Part shown: in pieces, positions 36,415-45,792 of the stretch
How the letters are laid out: every line of letters begins with the position of its first letter
Numbering within the stretch: the stretch's first letter is position 1
NCBI RefSeq assembly: GCF_030506285.1
Contig: NZ_CP119422.1
Coordinates: forward strand, 4,017,501-4,081,500
DNA: 64,000 bases
Reading direction: 5' to 3'
Source of the DNA: Catalinimonas niigatensis
GTDB taxonomy: Bacteria; Bacteroidota; Bacteroidia; Cytophagales; Cyclobacteriaceae
Made by a program: the position numbers and the translations under genes
The notes under the pieces: generated by a model
What the model was told of the DNA's origin: nothing
Databases searched by the model: none
The model's input: only the letters and a program-made list of their open reading frames with translations

Positions 36415-37734
36415 ATGAGAACATTTTTTTCATTAGTGGCGGTGGCTTTTCTGTTGACTTTGCCATTCACTGCCGTCCAATCCCAGAACTTATCAGTAAA
36501 GATAGATCAAATGGCTGAGCAGATAGATGAGAAAGTAATCAGTTGGCGACGCGACATTCACCAGCATCCTGAATTGTCAAACCGGGAATTCCGAACCGCA
36601 AAGATGGTAGCCGAGCATCTGGAATCTCTGGGCATAGAAGTGCAGACCGGTATAGCCCATACCGGTGTAGTAGGCGTACTGAAAGGTGGAAAGCCCGGTC
36701 CGGTAGTGGCCCTGCGGGCTGATATGGATGCTCTGCCTGTGGTGGAAAGGGTGGATATTCCTTTTGCCTCTAAAGAAAAAGGAGAATACAATGGCGAAGA
36801 AGTAGGGGTAATGCATGCCTGCGGTCACGATACCCATGTAGCGATTCTGATGGGGGTAGCCGAGACCCTGAGCAGCATGCGCAAAGACCTCAAAGGAACC
36901 GTAAAATTCCTTTTCCAACCTGCTGAAGAAGGAGCACCCGCTGGTGAAGAAGGGGGGGCTGACCTGATGATTAAAGAAGGCGCACTAAAAAATCCTGACG
37001 TAGATGTAGTTTTTGGTCTGCACATCAACTCTCAAACCCCCGTGAATACGATTGGCTACCGTCCTGAAGGTACGATGGCCAGCGTAGATGGACTGGAAAT
37101 CATCGTAAAAGGTACTCAAACGCATGGCGCTTACCCCTGGTCGGGTGTAGATCCTATTGTCACCTCTGCTCAGATTATCATGGGTTTGCAAACCATCGTG
37201 AGCCGTAATCTGGAACTGCTCAAAGCACCGGCGGTAGTCACCATCGGAAAGATAGAAGGAGGCGTACGCAGCAACATCATTCCTGAAGAAGTGAAAATGA
37301 TCGGTACCATCCGCTCGCTGGACCCTGAGATGCAGGACAAAATTCACAAGCGCATCCATGAGATTGCGACTAATATTGGCGAAAGTGCCGGAGCCGAAGT
37401 GGAAGTAAATATCTCTCGCGGCTATCCGGTTACCTATAATGATCCTGAACTGACTGCTCAGATGCTGGGTACACTGGAGGAAACTGCCGGAAAAGAAAAC
37501 GTCATTCTGCGCAATGCCGTAACTGGTGCAGAAGACTTCTCTTACTTTGCACAGGAAGTACCCGGTCTTTTCTTTTTTCTGGGAGGTATGCCCGCCGATA
37601 TGAATCCCGAAGAAGCCGCCCCTCATCATACACCGGACTTCTACATTGATGATAGCGGCCTGAAGCTGGGGGTACGGGCACTTTGTAACCTCACGCTGGA
37701 CTATATGGAAAGCCCGGAGGCAATGGGAAAATAA
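36415..37734 (+). CDS. M20-family amidohydrolase / carboxypeptidase, exported
   Basis: 439-residue zinc hydrolase of the M20D type (N-acyl amino acid amidohydrolase, IAA-amino acid hydrolase-like). It has a signal peptide ending TAVQS-QN. Metal-site motifs are WRRDIHQHPELSNREFRTA, ALRADMDALPV, MHACGHDTHVAILMG (with the conserved Cys) and FLFQPAEEGAPAGEEGGAD. The dimerisation part includes GTQTHGAYPWSGVDPI. It is therefore probably periplasmic and removes acyl or amino acid groups from small amides. A weak terminator follows. Confidence 0.92.
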   Translation: MRTFFSLVAVAFLLTLPFTAVQSQNLSVKIDQMAEQIDEKVISWRRDIHQHPELSNREFRTAKMVAEHLESLGIEVQTGIAHTGVVGVLKGGKPGPVVALRADMDALPVVERVDIPFASKEKGEYNGEEVGVMHACGHDTHVAILMGVAETLSSMRKDLKGTVKFLFQPAEEGAPAGEEGGADLMIKEGALKNPDVDVVFGLHINSQTPVNTIGYRPEGTMASVDGLEIIVKGTQTHGAYPWSGVDPIVTSAQIIMGLQTIVSRNLELLKAPAVVTIGKIEGGVRSNIIPEEVKMIGTIRSLDPEMQDKIHKRIHEIATNIGESAGAEVEVNISRGYPVTYNDPELTAQMLGTLEETAGKENVILRNAVTGAEDFSYFAQEVPGLFFFLGGMPADMNPEEAAPHHTPDFYIDDSGLKLGVRALCNLTLDYMESPEAMGK

Positions 37735-37759
37735 GAGATTGCCTATCCAAAGGCATCAC

Positions 37760-37782
37760 CCGGCCATTGTGCCGGTTTTTTT
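37760..37782 (+). terminator. Short Rho-independent terminator
   Basis: A 5-bp CCGGC/GCCGG stem (37760-37764 with 37771-37775) is followed by seven T. Confidence 0.6.
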
Positions 37783-37844
37783 ATGCAATTTGAGCGCTGA
37801 CTGTTTTCCTGATAACTTCGCAGCTTACTTCTGGTTTTGCATGT

Positions 37845-38429
37845 ATGGATAGAGATTTACACCAACAGATTGCGTTTATGATGGAAACGGATAAGCTGAA
37901 AAGAATCATCCGAAGAAATTATAATGCAGACGGTTCCCGACTGGAAAATACCGCTGAACATAGCTGGCAGATTACGCTCATGGCACTTACCCTCTCCGAG
38001 CATGCCGAGGAAAGTATTGATATTACCAAGGTTATCAAAATGCTACTGATCCATGATCTGGTAGAGATTGATGCAGGAGACACTTATCTCTACGGGGAAT
38101 TTGATTTAGAGGAAAGAGATACCAAAGAACAACAAGCTGCCGAACGTATTTTTGGCCTTTTACCTGAATACCAACAAACCGACTTCATGAAGCTATGGCA
38201 GGAGTTTGAAGCCATAGAAACGCCTGAAGCCCGCTTTGCCAAGGCTATAGATCGGCTAATGCCTATTTTAAATAATTACCATAGCGGAGGACGTTCCTGG
38301 AAAGAAAACAATATTAGCCGGGAGCAGGTGTTGGACAAGTGCAGCGGTATCCAACATGGCTCAGAAAAACTTTGGGCATATGCCCAAAAACTTATTGATC
38401 AGGCTAAGGAAAAAGGATACCTGAAGTAG
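37845..38429 (+). CDS. HD-domain phosphohydrolase (YfbR/HDDC2-like 5'-deoxynucleotidase)
   Basis: 194 residues with the HD superfamily metal site: His in NTAEHSWQITLMAL, the HD pair in LLIHDLVEIDAGD, and a late Asp in AKAIDRLMPIL. This matches the HDDC2/YfbR group, which dephosphorylates deoxynucleoside 5'-monophosphates; the substrate is inferred from the family. The start is ATG 37845 (MDRDLHQQIAFMMETDKLK); an overlapping ATG at 37841 is in another frame. A terminator follows. Confidence 0.88.
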   Translation: MDRDLHQQIAFMMETDKLKRIIRRNYNADGSRLENTAEHSWQITLMALTLSEHAEESIDITKVIKMLLIHDLVEIDAGDTYLYGEFDLEERDTKEQQAAERIFGLLPEYQQTDFMKLWQEFEAIETPEARFAKAIDRLMPILNNYHSGGRSWKENNISREQVLDKCSGIQHGSEKLWAYAQKLIDQAKEKGYLK

Positions 38430-38460
38430 ATATAAGCGGAAGAAGGATCTCAGTAAATAG

Positions 38461-38506
38461 AAGGCAATTGTCTGTAGGATATAGACTACAAGCAACTGCC
38501 TTTTTT
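38461..38506 (+). terminator. Rho-independent terminator after the HD gene
   Basis: AAGGCAATTG (38461-38470) pairs with CAACTGCCTT (38493-38502) with one mismatch, followed by six T. Confidence 0.65.
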
Positions 38507-38523
38507 ATTCCTGTTTCTACTAA

Positions 38524-38679
38524 TTAGTTCTTTCTGGGAGGGGTCTTAATCTCATTCTTAGGAGGCATTGAGCTTGTGTCAGGATCAATGCTATCTTCAG
38601 CACAACCAGTCATGGAGCATGCAACAGAAGTCAGAATGGCTAATGTGAGGATATTGAATTTTGTAATGTATTTTTTCAT
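38524..38679 (-). CDS. Tiny lipoprotein, tandem copy 1 (51 residues)
   Basis: The product starts MKKYITKFNILTLAILTS, has a Cys at residues 21 and 26 (TSVAC, SMTGC), and ends PPKNEIKTPPRKN. This is a lipoprotein signal followed by a mature tail of only 25 to 30 residues rich in Pro and Lys. The protein is identical to that of copy 2; the genes differ by one silent base (GAG/GAA). The unit repeats with a 201-base period including its leader. It is too short for standard gene callers and of unknown function. Confidence 0.72.
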   Translation of the reverse strand: MKKYITKFNILTLAILTSVACSMTGCAEDSIDPDTSSMPPKNEIKTPPRKN

Positions 38680-38724
38680 GTCTTTGTGGGTTTTGTACTT
38701 GGTGGATTAGTATGTTGATGGATA

Positions 38725-38880
38725 TTAGTTCTTTCTGGGAGGGGTCTTAATTTCATTCTTAGGAGGCATTGAGCTTGTGTCAGGATCAATGCTATCTTCA
38801 GCACAACCAGTCATGGAGCATGCAACAGAAGTCAGAATGGCTAATGTGAGGATATTGAATTTTGTAATGTATTTTTTCAT
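38725..38880 (-). CDS. Tiny lipoprotein, tandem copy 2 (51 residues)
   Basis: Same protein as copy 1 in every residue, with the same leader (TACAAAACCCACAAAGAC before the ATG). The near-identity at DNA level, including the spacer, points to a very recent duplication or ongoing gene conversion. No promoter of its own is visible, so it is probably transcribed from the promoter upstream of copy 3. Confidence 0.72.
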   Translation of the reverse strand: MKKYITKFNILTLAILTSVACSMTGCAEDSIDPDTSSMPPKNEIKTPPRKN

Positions 38881-38925
38881 GTCTTTGTGGGTTTTGTATT
38901 CGATGATTTGTGAATTGATGAATAA

Positions 38926-39081
38926 TTAACTTTTTCTGGGAGGAGTTTTGATCAGATTCTTAGGAGGCATTGCACTGGTATCGGGGTTAACAAGGTCTTC
39001 AACACAGCTCGTTATAGAGAAAGTCATAGAAGTCAGAATGACTAATGTCAACATGTTAAATTTTGTGATATACTTTTTCAT
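38926..39081 (-). CDS. Tiny lipoprotein, tandem copy 3, diverged (51 residues)
   Basis: First of the three in transcription order. Same length and layout: MKKYITKFNMLTLVILTS, a single Cys at residue 26 (SITSC), then a tail ending PPKNLIKTPPRKS. Only C26 is shared by all three copies, so it is the likely lipidated residue. Conservation of length, signal and the PPKN-IKTPPRK tail despite divergence indicates selection on the protein, so these are real genes. A consensus promoter lies 82-112 bases upstream. Confidence 0.72.
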   Translation of the reverse strand: MKKYITKFNMLTLVILTSMTFSITSCVEDLVNPDTSAMPPKNLIKTPPRKS

Positions 39082-39162
39082 ATCTTCGTGGTTTAGTACG
39101 TTTTAAGAATCAACTTATAGACCGTTGCTTTTGTGTGTTACTTATTGTGTAAGTCTATGTTT

Positions 39163-39193
39163 CAAAGGTATAAGGAGGGCATCTTTAATACAA
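39163..39193 (-). promoter_or_regulatory. Putative promoter of the tiny lipoprotein cluster
   Basis: On the minus strand, TTG (39193-39191) is followed after 20 bases by TACCTTTG (39170-39163), which fits the Bacteroidota -33/-7 consensus. Transcription would start about 75 bases before copy 3. Confidence 0.5.
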
Positions 39194-39942
39194 TGGGGTG
39201 TGATATTCACGGGGCTTAGCAGTGCTTTTTGCCTTTAAATAAAGACCGCCAAAAGTAGGATCATGGTGCCACTGTTCATTTATTTTGAATTCATGACACA
39301 AACAGCATTCTTCTCACATATGAATGGTTTATACCTGCATGATAAAAGGGTAGAAGGAAGCGTCCTGTATAAAAGCAAGTATTATTTAATAATGTTTATA
39401 TTAAATATAACTACCAGAGATAGTGAATTAGAAAAGTTACATTTTATTATTTATTGATCTTATTGAATAATTTACTAAAAAATAGTGTCTTCTTTAGAAA
39501 TATGAAAAAACCGCCTATTAGTTCTTAATAAATACCCAAAACAACGATTTCATTATCATTTTTGAATCCTCTATTTACCCAGGTACCTATTTGCCTTTTT
39601 TGCGTATGAAATAGGCACTTTATAGAGAGATAGGATTAGTAATATTGAGATTAGATTTTAAATTTTTCGGGTAAATCGGGATAAAACAGAACTGCTTAAA
39701 CATTATTTTTTCGTCGCATTTGGCTCTTTTACCAAAGAATGAGCACTATTTGTAAAATCAACGCTCTACAAAAAAATAACTACCCTATGTTGTTACACTA
39801 ATATTGCAAAAGTAAAATTTGGTAGTTCTCCTTCAGGATCACATTCACACAAAATAATGATGCAACTCATCAGAGGCATGAGAGCACCTTCAAAATATCT
39901 GCGCAGCTTTTGAGGAAGATAGTATTCCTACTGAAATAAGAT
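39194..39942. other. Long AT-rich intergenic stretch
   Basis: About 750 bases without a supported gene. A 64-codon frame at 39263-39457 has AT-biased composition and no motif. No tRNA, terminator or clear repeat is visible. The region could hold a small RNA or decayed DNA, but I see no positive sign. Confidence 0.4.
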
Positions 39943-41019
39943 TTAAAACTTAATTGTCTGATTCAACAGATAATAGTCTGCAATTACCAGGGCAGCCATA
40001 GCTTCTACAATAGGCACAGCGCGGGGAACAACACAAGGATCATGGCGACCCTTACCAGAGACAGTAACACTTTCTCCAGCTTCGTTCAGGCTTTCCTGAT
40101 CTTGCATCAAAGTAGCTACTGGTTTGAAGGCTAATCGAAAGTAAATATCTTCTCCATTGGAAATCCCTCCCTGTATACCGCCGGAGTGATTGGTACGGGT
40201 ACGCACTTTATCACCGTCTTTATAATACGCATCATTATGCTGCGAGCCGTTCAGGGCTACACCTTCAAATCCACTACCATATTCAAAGCCTTTGACAGCA
40301 TTGATACCCAACATGGCTTTGCCTAGCTCTGCATGTAACTTATCAAATACCGGTTCGCCAAGGCCGGCAGGAACACCGGTTATCACACAACTGACAATCC
40401 CGCCAATGGTATCCCGGTTTTTACGGGTAGTGTCAATGAGTTCAATCATCTGCTCAGCAGTAGCCGGATCAGGGCAACGGACAATATTTTCTTCGGTACG
40501 CTTCAGGTCCAGTTCATGATAGCTTTTGTCCAGACGTAGGCTTCCTACCTGCGATACATAAGCATTCGTCTCAATACCTTTATGCTTTAAAAACTGCTTG
40601 GCTACAGCTCCGGCAGCCACCCTGGCGGCAGTTTCACGGGCTGAGCTTCTGCCCCCACCCCGATAGTCACGGACTCCGTATTTGGCATGGTAAGTAAAGT
40701 CAGCATGAGAAGGGCGAAATTTATCGGCGATATGAGAGTAATCTTTGCTTCGCTGATCTTCATTAGGAATGAGGATCATGATGGGCGTACCTGTAGTCTT
40801 GCCATCAAACACACCTGATTGAATATGAAAGGTGTCACTCTCCTTGCGTTGGGTAGTAATTTTGGACTGCCCTGGCTTACGGCGGTCCATATCTTGTAGA
40901 ATAAGCGCTTCGTCCAGAGGCATACCGGCGGGGCAGCCATCTATAATAACTCCAATAGACTTGCCATGTGATTCACCAAAAGTGGTGATTTTAAAAAGCG
41001 TACCGAACGAATTTCCCAT
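39943..41019 (-). CDS. aroC: Chorismate synthase
   Basis: Last enzyme of the shikimate pathway: it converts EPSP to chorismate using reduced FMN. The 358 residues include all three signatures: [18 protein letters not shown] near the N-terminus, [19 protein letters not shown] in the middle and the late FKPVATL segment with [18 protein letters not shown]. It is complete, begins with [19 protein letters not shown] and has its own promoter in the gap to batD. It is not part of an aromatic amino acid operon here. Confidence 0.97.
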   Translation of the reverse strand: MGNSFGTLFKITTFGESHGKSIGVIIDGCPAGMPLDEALILQDMDRRKPGQSKITTQRKESDTFHIQSGVFDGKTTGTPIMILIPNEDQRSKDYSHIADKFRPSHADFTYHAKYGVRDYRGGGRSSARETAARVAAGAVAKQFLKHKGIETNAYVSQVGSLRLDKSYHELDLKRTEENIVRCPDPATAEQMIELIDTTRKNRDTIGGIVSCVITGVPAGLGEPVFDKLHAELGKAMLGINAVKGFEYGSGFEGVALNGSQHNDAYYKDGDKVRTRTNHSGGIQGGISNGEDIYFRLAFKPVATLMQDQESLNEAGESVTVSGKGRHDPCVVPRAVPIVEAMAALVIADYYLLNQTIKF

Positions 41020-41051
41020 GCTTCTTCTCCTAGATTAGATAATACAGTTAG

Positions 41052-41082
41052 CAAATGTAGTGGCTAAGCAGCTAAAGCCCAA
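41052..41082 (-). promoter_or_regulatory. Putative promoter of aroC
   Basis: On the minus strand TTG (41082-41080) and TACATTTG (41059-41052) are 20 bases apart, matching the Bacteroidota consensus. The -7 element lies about 33 bases before the aroC ATG and just after the batD stop. Confidence 0.5.
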
Positions 41083-41084
41083 GG

Positions 41085-42530
41085 CTATTTTTTAAATACC
41101 ACTATCACTGTCAGTACCAGCATGCCTAATATGAGGGCATTGGCCAGCAATTGGAGCCATCCATCATTTTCCATACTTCTCAGCGTATTGTCTGCCGAAG
41201 AAGCTTTGCTATAAAAAGTACCTACATCCTGAGCGCTGATATAATCATTCTTCCGGCTCTTGCCAGTAACCTGAATCGCGATATCAGAAGTCAAAGTATC
41301 GTATTGTTTGGTAGAAGTATTAAAGAACACCCACTTAAAATACTCACCAAGCTTATATTCACCGGGCTCGTTGGGTACAGCGTAGTAAGAGAACGCTTTG
41401 GAGCCTACTACTTCATTATTGCGCCTACTGATATTTTGCTCAATGCTAGGGGCATACACATCAAAATTATCATCTTCTTGGATTATTGGTTTATCAATGG
41501 CCGAGATGTTACCTTCTCCTACGATCTTAAACACATAGTTAAAGCTATTCCCGGTGGTGAGTTCCTGCTCACCAATTTCTTCTTCCAGCCGGTAATTTCC
41601 TACCGCTACACTTTCTCTCAGCGGGTGAGGAGGAAGTTTTTTAACGTATACCTGTTTGGGTTTGCTTTGAAAGGTTTTGAAATCTTCCTGTCTGCGGCGG
41701 CCAAAGAAAGAAGGGTTTTTGGCTACTCTGTACTTGATCATCTGCAAACCCACTTCAGGAAATTTAATAACCTCTTCATTGAGTGGATAAAAAGTAGCCT
41801 GGTAAATTTTATATTGGGTATAGTTTTCACCATTGATAGAAACCGGCTTACCGTTAATATTTTCTATGTTAAAATTTTCTTCCCAGGCGTTAGAAGGCCT
41901 GATTTTCTTAAGTATATCAGTTAATTGCTTGCCGAGGTCATAAAACTGTAAGGGTGCCTGATTTCTCTCGGAGACATAAAAAGCCAGGGTAGTGGTAAAT
42001 CCCTCGCCCAGATACACACTATCTTGATCATTGGAAAGAGCCAAAAAAGCATCATCTTTTACATCTACAAATTCCTGCGACTGCTCCTCCTCATCCCTTC
42101 CGAAAAAATCTCCAAATGGGTCAGTAAAAGGGCTATTCCTACGGGTATTTTGATTGGCCGCACCTACAGTAATGGTTGAGCCTGACGAACTTACCTGGGT
42201 TTCATTTACATTCATTCGGAAGGGTGACAATTTAAAACTTCCCTCCCGGGTAGGCAGATAAGTCTGGGTAACACTTTGTGAGGAAGATACCTGCCCATTG
42301 ACAATATTGGTAGAAGAGGATGTGGATATACCAGCCTTCTCAAAACCCGGAATTTCAGGAAAATCATCATATTTGCGCAGACGGTCATCTTGTATTTTTA
42401 CAGTAATAGTGAACTGTTCATTGAGGCCTATTTCATTAGGACCTAATTCCACCGAAACTTGTTGAGCTTCAGCTTGTAAGGCCAAAAAAAATGTCGCTAC
42501 ACATAATATTAGCACATATTTATACCTCAT
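41085..42530 (-). CDS. batD: BatD-like (oxygen tolerance) membrane protein
   Basis: 481 residues. It has a signal peptide (LILCVATFFLALQAEAQ), several repeated beta-sandwich segments beginning with QQVSVELGPNEIGLNEQFTI, and one C-terminal membrane helix (LLANALILGMLVLTVIVVF). This is the BatD architecture: a periplasmic protein anchored at its C-terminus. In Bacteroidota BatD usually belongs to a MoxR-BatA-BatB-BatC-BatD-BatE cluster associated with stress tolerance. Here it stands alone, so it may be a second, dispersed copy. A low-complexity Ser-rich and acidic stretch (residues 105-160) links the first two domains. Confidence 0.85.
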   Translation of the reverse strand: MRYKYVLILCVATFFLALQAEAQQVSVELGPNEIGLNEQFTITVKIQDDRLRKYDDFPEIPGFEKAGISTSSSTNIVNGQVSSSQSVTQTYLPTREGSFKLSPFRMNVNETQVSSSGSTITVGAANQNTRRNSPFTDPFGDFFGRDEEEQSQEFVDVKDDAFLALSNDQDSVYLGEGFTTTLAFYVSERNQAPLQFYDLGKQLTDILKKIRPSNAWEENFNIENINGKPVSINGENYTQYKIYQATFYPLNEEVIKFPEVGLQMIKYRVAKNPSFFGRRRQEDFKTFQSKPKQVYVKKLPPHPLRESVAVGNYRLEEEIGEQELTTGNSFNYVFKIVGEGNISAIDKPIIQEDDNFDVYAPSIEQNISRRNNEVVGSKAFSYYAVPNEPGEYKLGEYFKWVFFNTSTKQYDTLTSDIAIQVTGKSRKNDYISAQDVGTFYSKASSADNTLRSMENDGWLQLLANALILGMLVLTVIVVFKK

Positions 42531-42709
42531 AAGTTAAAATATTTTGAACCCATAACCGTTTTAAAATCAACTTGCAAATTAAGAATCTGGTACTTATATT
42601 TATAACACTTTTTATAGAATAATACGTATACACAACTCACCAAAAATTTTGTAAATGAATTAGTTTTTAAGACTTGTTGATATTTTTTTAACCCAAAAAT
42701 GAATCGGAT

Positions 42710-42949
42710 ATGCAAATTAACAACAAGCAAGTAAATGGCAAGAGAATCCATGCCCAACTGGATTACGTCAAACTCATACTTGCTAAGGTAAGCTTTGACC
42801 AAACCTTATTTAAAAAAGAACTGAAAAAAGCCATTGGTATTTTGATGCCACACGAGATAAGTTATCTCAAAGAGTGGTGTTATCAGCGTTTTGGCCGTAT
42901 TTACGCTTCTGTCTTAAATGAATGCTTCCTAAGTCCTTCTGTGGGGTAG
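42710..42949 (+). CDS. Conserved small hypothetical protein (79 residues)
   Basis: A basic helical protein beginning MQINNKQVNGKRIHAQLDYV and continuing KLILAKVSFDQTLFKKELKK, LMPHEISYLKEWCYQRFG. I have a sense of similar proteins in other Cytophagales but no family name or function. It has one Cys. It is transcribed divergently from batD and followed by a strong terminator that overlaps the end of queG, which supports real expression. Confidence 0.68.
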   Translation: MQINNKQVNGKRIHAQLDYVKLILAKVSFDQTLFKKELKKAIGILMPHEISYLKEWCYQRFGRIYASVLNECFLSPSVG

Positions 42950-42977
42950 CGTTTTTCGGAAGATACAAAGATTTTCA

Positions 42978-43943
42978 TTATGAGCCGTAGCCATCATCTA
43001 CGGCTTTTTTTGTTTCTGAGGCAAAACGGATATTTCTTTGTAAACCTCCAAACTTCGTTCTTTTCACCGCTGATTTCTTAAACACTTTTCGGAATACTTC
43101 TTCTGTCAATTCCTCCCAGTCGCGTTTGTCCATATGTTCAAGCTCAGGATGGGGTGAAAAGGCTGACTCCTGGTGAGGCTGAGCATGCCGGTTCCAGGGA
43201 CAAACATCCTGACAAATATCACAGCCAAATATCCAGTTTTCAAACTTTCCCTGCACTTCCTCAGGAATTTCCTCTTTCAGTTCAATGGTATAATAAGAAA
43301 TACATTTGCTGCCATCCACTACATAAGGCGCTACTATCGCATCGGTAGGGCAGGCATCTATACAACGCGTACAGGTACCGCAATAATCTTTAACTGGTCC
43401 GTCCGTGGCCAGATCTACATCAATAATCAATTCGGCCAGAAAAAAGAAACTACCCCTTTGTTTGGTCAGCAAAAGACTGTTTTTTCCTATCCAACCCACA
43501 CCGCTGCGTTTAGCCCAGGCTCTTTCCATCACTGGAGCTGAATCTACAAATACTCTCCCGTGTGTTTCTCCGATTTCCTGCTGCAAGTGCTCAAGCAAAG
43601 CCCTCAACTTGTCTTTAATTACAAAGTGATAGTCTTGTCCATAAGCATATTTAGATATCTTGTAGTTATCACTCTGGCTCAGGTCCTGAGCCGGATAATA
43701 ATTGTACAGCAAGGTGACTACTGAGCGGGCACCTTCAACCAGCTTAGTGGGATCTAATCTTTTGTCAAAATGATTGGCCATATACTGCATCTGTCCCTGC
43801 ATGCCCTGAGCAAGCCAGGCTTCCAGGCGGGGCGCTTCTTCCTCCAAAAACTCAGCCTTGGATATTCCACAGAAGTCAAATCCTAATGCCTTTGCCTTTT
43901 CTTTGACCAACTGCGCCCTTCTTTCCGCTAATTGAAATGCCAT
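42978..43943 (-). CDS. queG: Epoxyqueuosine reductase
   Basis: Cobalamin- and iron-sulfur-dependent enzyme of the last step of queuosine synthesis in tRNA. Two 4Fe-4S clusters are encoded: C188, C191, C194, C198 ([11 protein letters not shown]) and C214 with C241, C244, C248 ([11 protein letters not shown]). The catalytic and cobalamin region includes [20 protein letters not shown] followed by WIGKNSLLL. At 321 residues it is the short form without the C-terminal HEAT domain. The gene is complete and probably monocistronic. Confidence 0.95.
   Translation of the reverse strand: MAFQLAERRAQLVKEKAKALGFDFCGISKAEFLEEEAPRLEAWLAQGMQGQMQYMANHFDKRLDPTKLVEGARSVVTLLYNYYPAQDLSQSDNYKISKYAYGQDYHFVIKDKLRALLEHLQQEIGETHGRVFVDSAPVMERAWAKRSGVGWIGKNSLLLTKQRGSFFFLAELIIDVDLATDGPVKDYCGTCTRCIDACPTDAIVAPYVVDGSKCISYYTIELKEEIPEEVQGKFENWIFGCDICQDVCPWNRHAQPHQESAFSPHPELEHMDKRDWEELTEEVFRKVFKKSAVKRTKFGGLQRNIRFASETKKAVDDGYGS
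42983..43011 (+). terminator. Terminator overlapping the 3' end of queG
   Basis: The perfect 8-bp stem AGCCGTAG/CTACGGCT (42983-42990 with 42998-43005) is followed by seven T. It serves the small gene ending at 42949, but the stem lies inside the last codons of the opposite gene queG. Confidence 0.7.
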
Positions 43944-44121
43944 CCAATTTTTATTTAGCCATGCAATGAAAATAATCGGTAGAAAGTTCCTGTTAAAAAA
44001 CGACGATTGTAAAGGATAAAATGATATGTATGCTGATTATTTCTTTGAAATTTAATGGCTAACTGTAATTTAGAGTGTAAGATTTATATAACGCCTAAGC
44101 ATTTTTTAATTCTATACTCTT

Positions 44122-44547
44122 ATGGAAACCCAAGACCGCCTCGATCTACAAGAAGAATTCAAGCATTGCGATCTTTTTTTGGTAGAGCACAAGCCTATAC
44201 TGATCATTAAAGCTACAGATACTTATATTCCTATTGAGGAGTTTAAGCAGGTATTTTCTCAAGCCAGCCATTTAATCCAAAAACACGATGTCAAAAAAGT
44301 GATCTTTGATAAACGAAGAATGAGGGTATTTCATCAGCCCTCTATGGAGTGGTATTATGTACAGTGGAAAGAAGAGCTGCTTGCCCAAGGGATAAGCGTC
44401 CATAGGAAGTTGCTGCCGGATGATGAAGTATTCAGAAAAAGTGTGGAGTTGGGTAAAGCCAAAATTATGGAGAAGTATCCACAACTTCGGCTTAGTGAAA
44501 TGGATATTAAGTATTATGATGATCTACAGGAGGCTATAGATCAATAA
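44122..44547 (+). CDS. SpoIIAA/STAS-like hypothetical protein
   Basis: 141 residues with an alternating pattern of strands and helices (LFLVEHKPILIIKATDTYIP, FSQASHLIQKHDVKKVIFDK) that resembles the SpoIIAA/STAS-like fold common in Bacteroidota. The Ser or Thr that is phosphorylated in true anti-sigma antagonists is not evident. The C-terminus is acidic. It converges with ruvB, only 2 bases away from its stop, so the two share an end region. Function unknown. Confidence 0.65.
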   Translation: METQDRLDLQEEFKHCDLFLVEHKPILIIKATDTYIPIEEFKQVFSQASHLIQKHDVKKVIFDKRRMRVFHQPSMEWYYVQWKEELLAQGISVHRKLLPDDEVFRKSVELGKAKIMEKYPQLRLSEMDIKYYDDLQEAIDQ

Positions 44548-44549
44548 TC

Positions 44550-45581
44550 TTAAGTATCAAATAAAGTTTGAGCCCTGCCGGGAGGAATGATCTTTAGATG
44601 TTTATACGCGAGTTCGGTAGCCTCTCTGCCCCTTGAAGTACGTTTAATGTAGCCTTCTTTGATTAAGAAGGGTTCATATACTTCTTCTATCGTTTCTGCC
44701 TCTTCACCGCAGGCTGTGGCGATGGTACTGATCCCTACCGGACCACCTTTAAATTTCTCAATAATAGTAGAAAGGATGCGGTTGTCCATGTCATCCAGAC
44801 CATTCTGGTCTACATCCAGGGCTTTCAGTGCCATCTCTGCAATGGGCTTGGTAATGATGCCTTCTCCTTTAATTTCCGCAAAATCCCTTGTACGGCGCAA
44901 AAGTGTATTGGCAATACGCGGAGTCCCTCTGCTGCGCCGGGCAATCTCATAAGCCGCTTCTTCGTGAATTGGCGTATTCAAGATACTGGCTGAACGCTTT
45001 ACAATACTGAGCAAAAACTCCGCATCATAATATTCCAGGCGGGCATTGATACCAAAACGTGCCCGCAAAGGAGAGGTAAGCAAACCGGAACGGGTAGTAG
45101 CACCAACTAAGGTAAATGGGCTGAGGCTGATCTGTACTGTACGGGCGTTAGGCCCGGAGTCCAGCATAATATCAATTTTAAAATCTTCCATGGCTGAGTA
45201 GAGGTATTCCTCAACAATAGGATTTAGCCGATGGATCTCGTCAATAAACAGTACATTTCCTGTCTCCAGATTAGTTAGCAGCCCTGCCAGGTCACTTGGC
45301 TTATCCAGTACCGGACCAGAAGTAATCTTGATCTGAGAGCCTAACTCATGCGCGATGATGTGCGACAAAGTGGTTTTACCCAGTCCGGGAGGTCCGTGCA
45401 ACAGTACATGATCCAGCTGATCACCACGCTTTTTAGCAGCAAGCACAAACACTTTGAGGTTTTCAATGATTTTATATTGGCCGGTAAAATCGTCAAAGCT
45501 TAGGGGGCGGAGCGCTTTTTCTACCTCCCGTTCACCGGAGCTCAGATGATCGGCATCACCTTTTAAATAATCTTCTCTCAT
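44550..45581 (-). CDS. ruvB: Holliday junction branch migration ATPase RuvB
   Basis: AAA+ motor that, with RuvA, moves Holliday junctions during recombination repair. Walker A is GPPGLGKTT at residues 64-72, Walker B is LFIDEIHR, sensor 1 lies in [16 protein letters not shown] and the C-terminal winged helix has [13 protein letters not shown]. The 343-residue length is standard. The start is [20 protein letters not shown]. The gene is alone here, with ruvA and ruvC elsewhere. Confidence 0.97.
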   Translation of the reverse strand: MREDYLKGDADHLSSGEREVEKALRPLSFDDFTGQYKIIENLKVFVLAAKKRGDQLDHVLLHGPPGLGKTTLSHIIAHELGSQIKITSGPVLDKPSDLAGLLTNLETGNVLFIDEIHRLNPIVEEYLYSAMEDFKIDIMLDSGPNARTVQISLSPFTLVGATTRSGLLTSPLRARFGINARLEYYDAEFLLSIVKRSASILNTPIHEEAAYEIARRSRGTPRIANTLLRRTRDFAEIKGEGIITKPIAEMALKALDVDQNGLDDMDNRILSTIIEKFKGGPVGISTIATACGEEAETIEEVYEPFLIKEGYIKRTSRGREATELAYKHLKIIPPGRAQTLFDT

Positions 45582-45720
45582 AGTCAGTAGCGTGATATCA
45601 TTTTACATATGCTTTAGCTGTAATAATGAAGCTAAATCAATTTAACGAATTACGCCAAAAGCAAATCAGCAAATCCTTCGGCTTTTTCCCTTCATCTGTG
45701 GGTAATCCACAAATTAAATC

Positions 45721-45728
45721 TAATTTTG
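45721..45728 (+). promoter_or_regulatory. Putative -7 element for apbE
   Basis: TAATTTTG matches TAnnTTTG, 64 bases before the apbE ATG. No TTG sits at the expected -33 spacing. Confidence 0.33.
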
Positions 45729-45792
45729 CGGCGTTTAAAACTGAGACACTACCAAATAACGTTTTAAACAGCAGAATAACTCATTATCAGAT

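Noticed and set aside
38524-39081. CRISPR array
   Set aside because: The period is 201 bases and the repeats are coding sequences, not short direct repeats with unique spacers.
39263-39457. 64-codon frame in the long gap before aroC
   Set aside because: AT-rich, with no motif and no start signal or neighbouring gene structure.
41085-42530. A bat aerotolerance operon
   Set aside because: No MoxR, BatA, BatB, BatC or BatE gene is adjacent. The neighbours are aroC and a small unknown gene.
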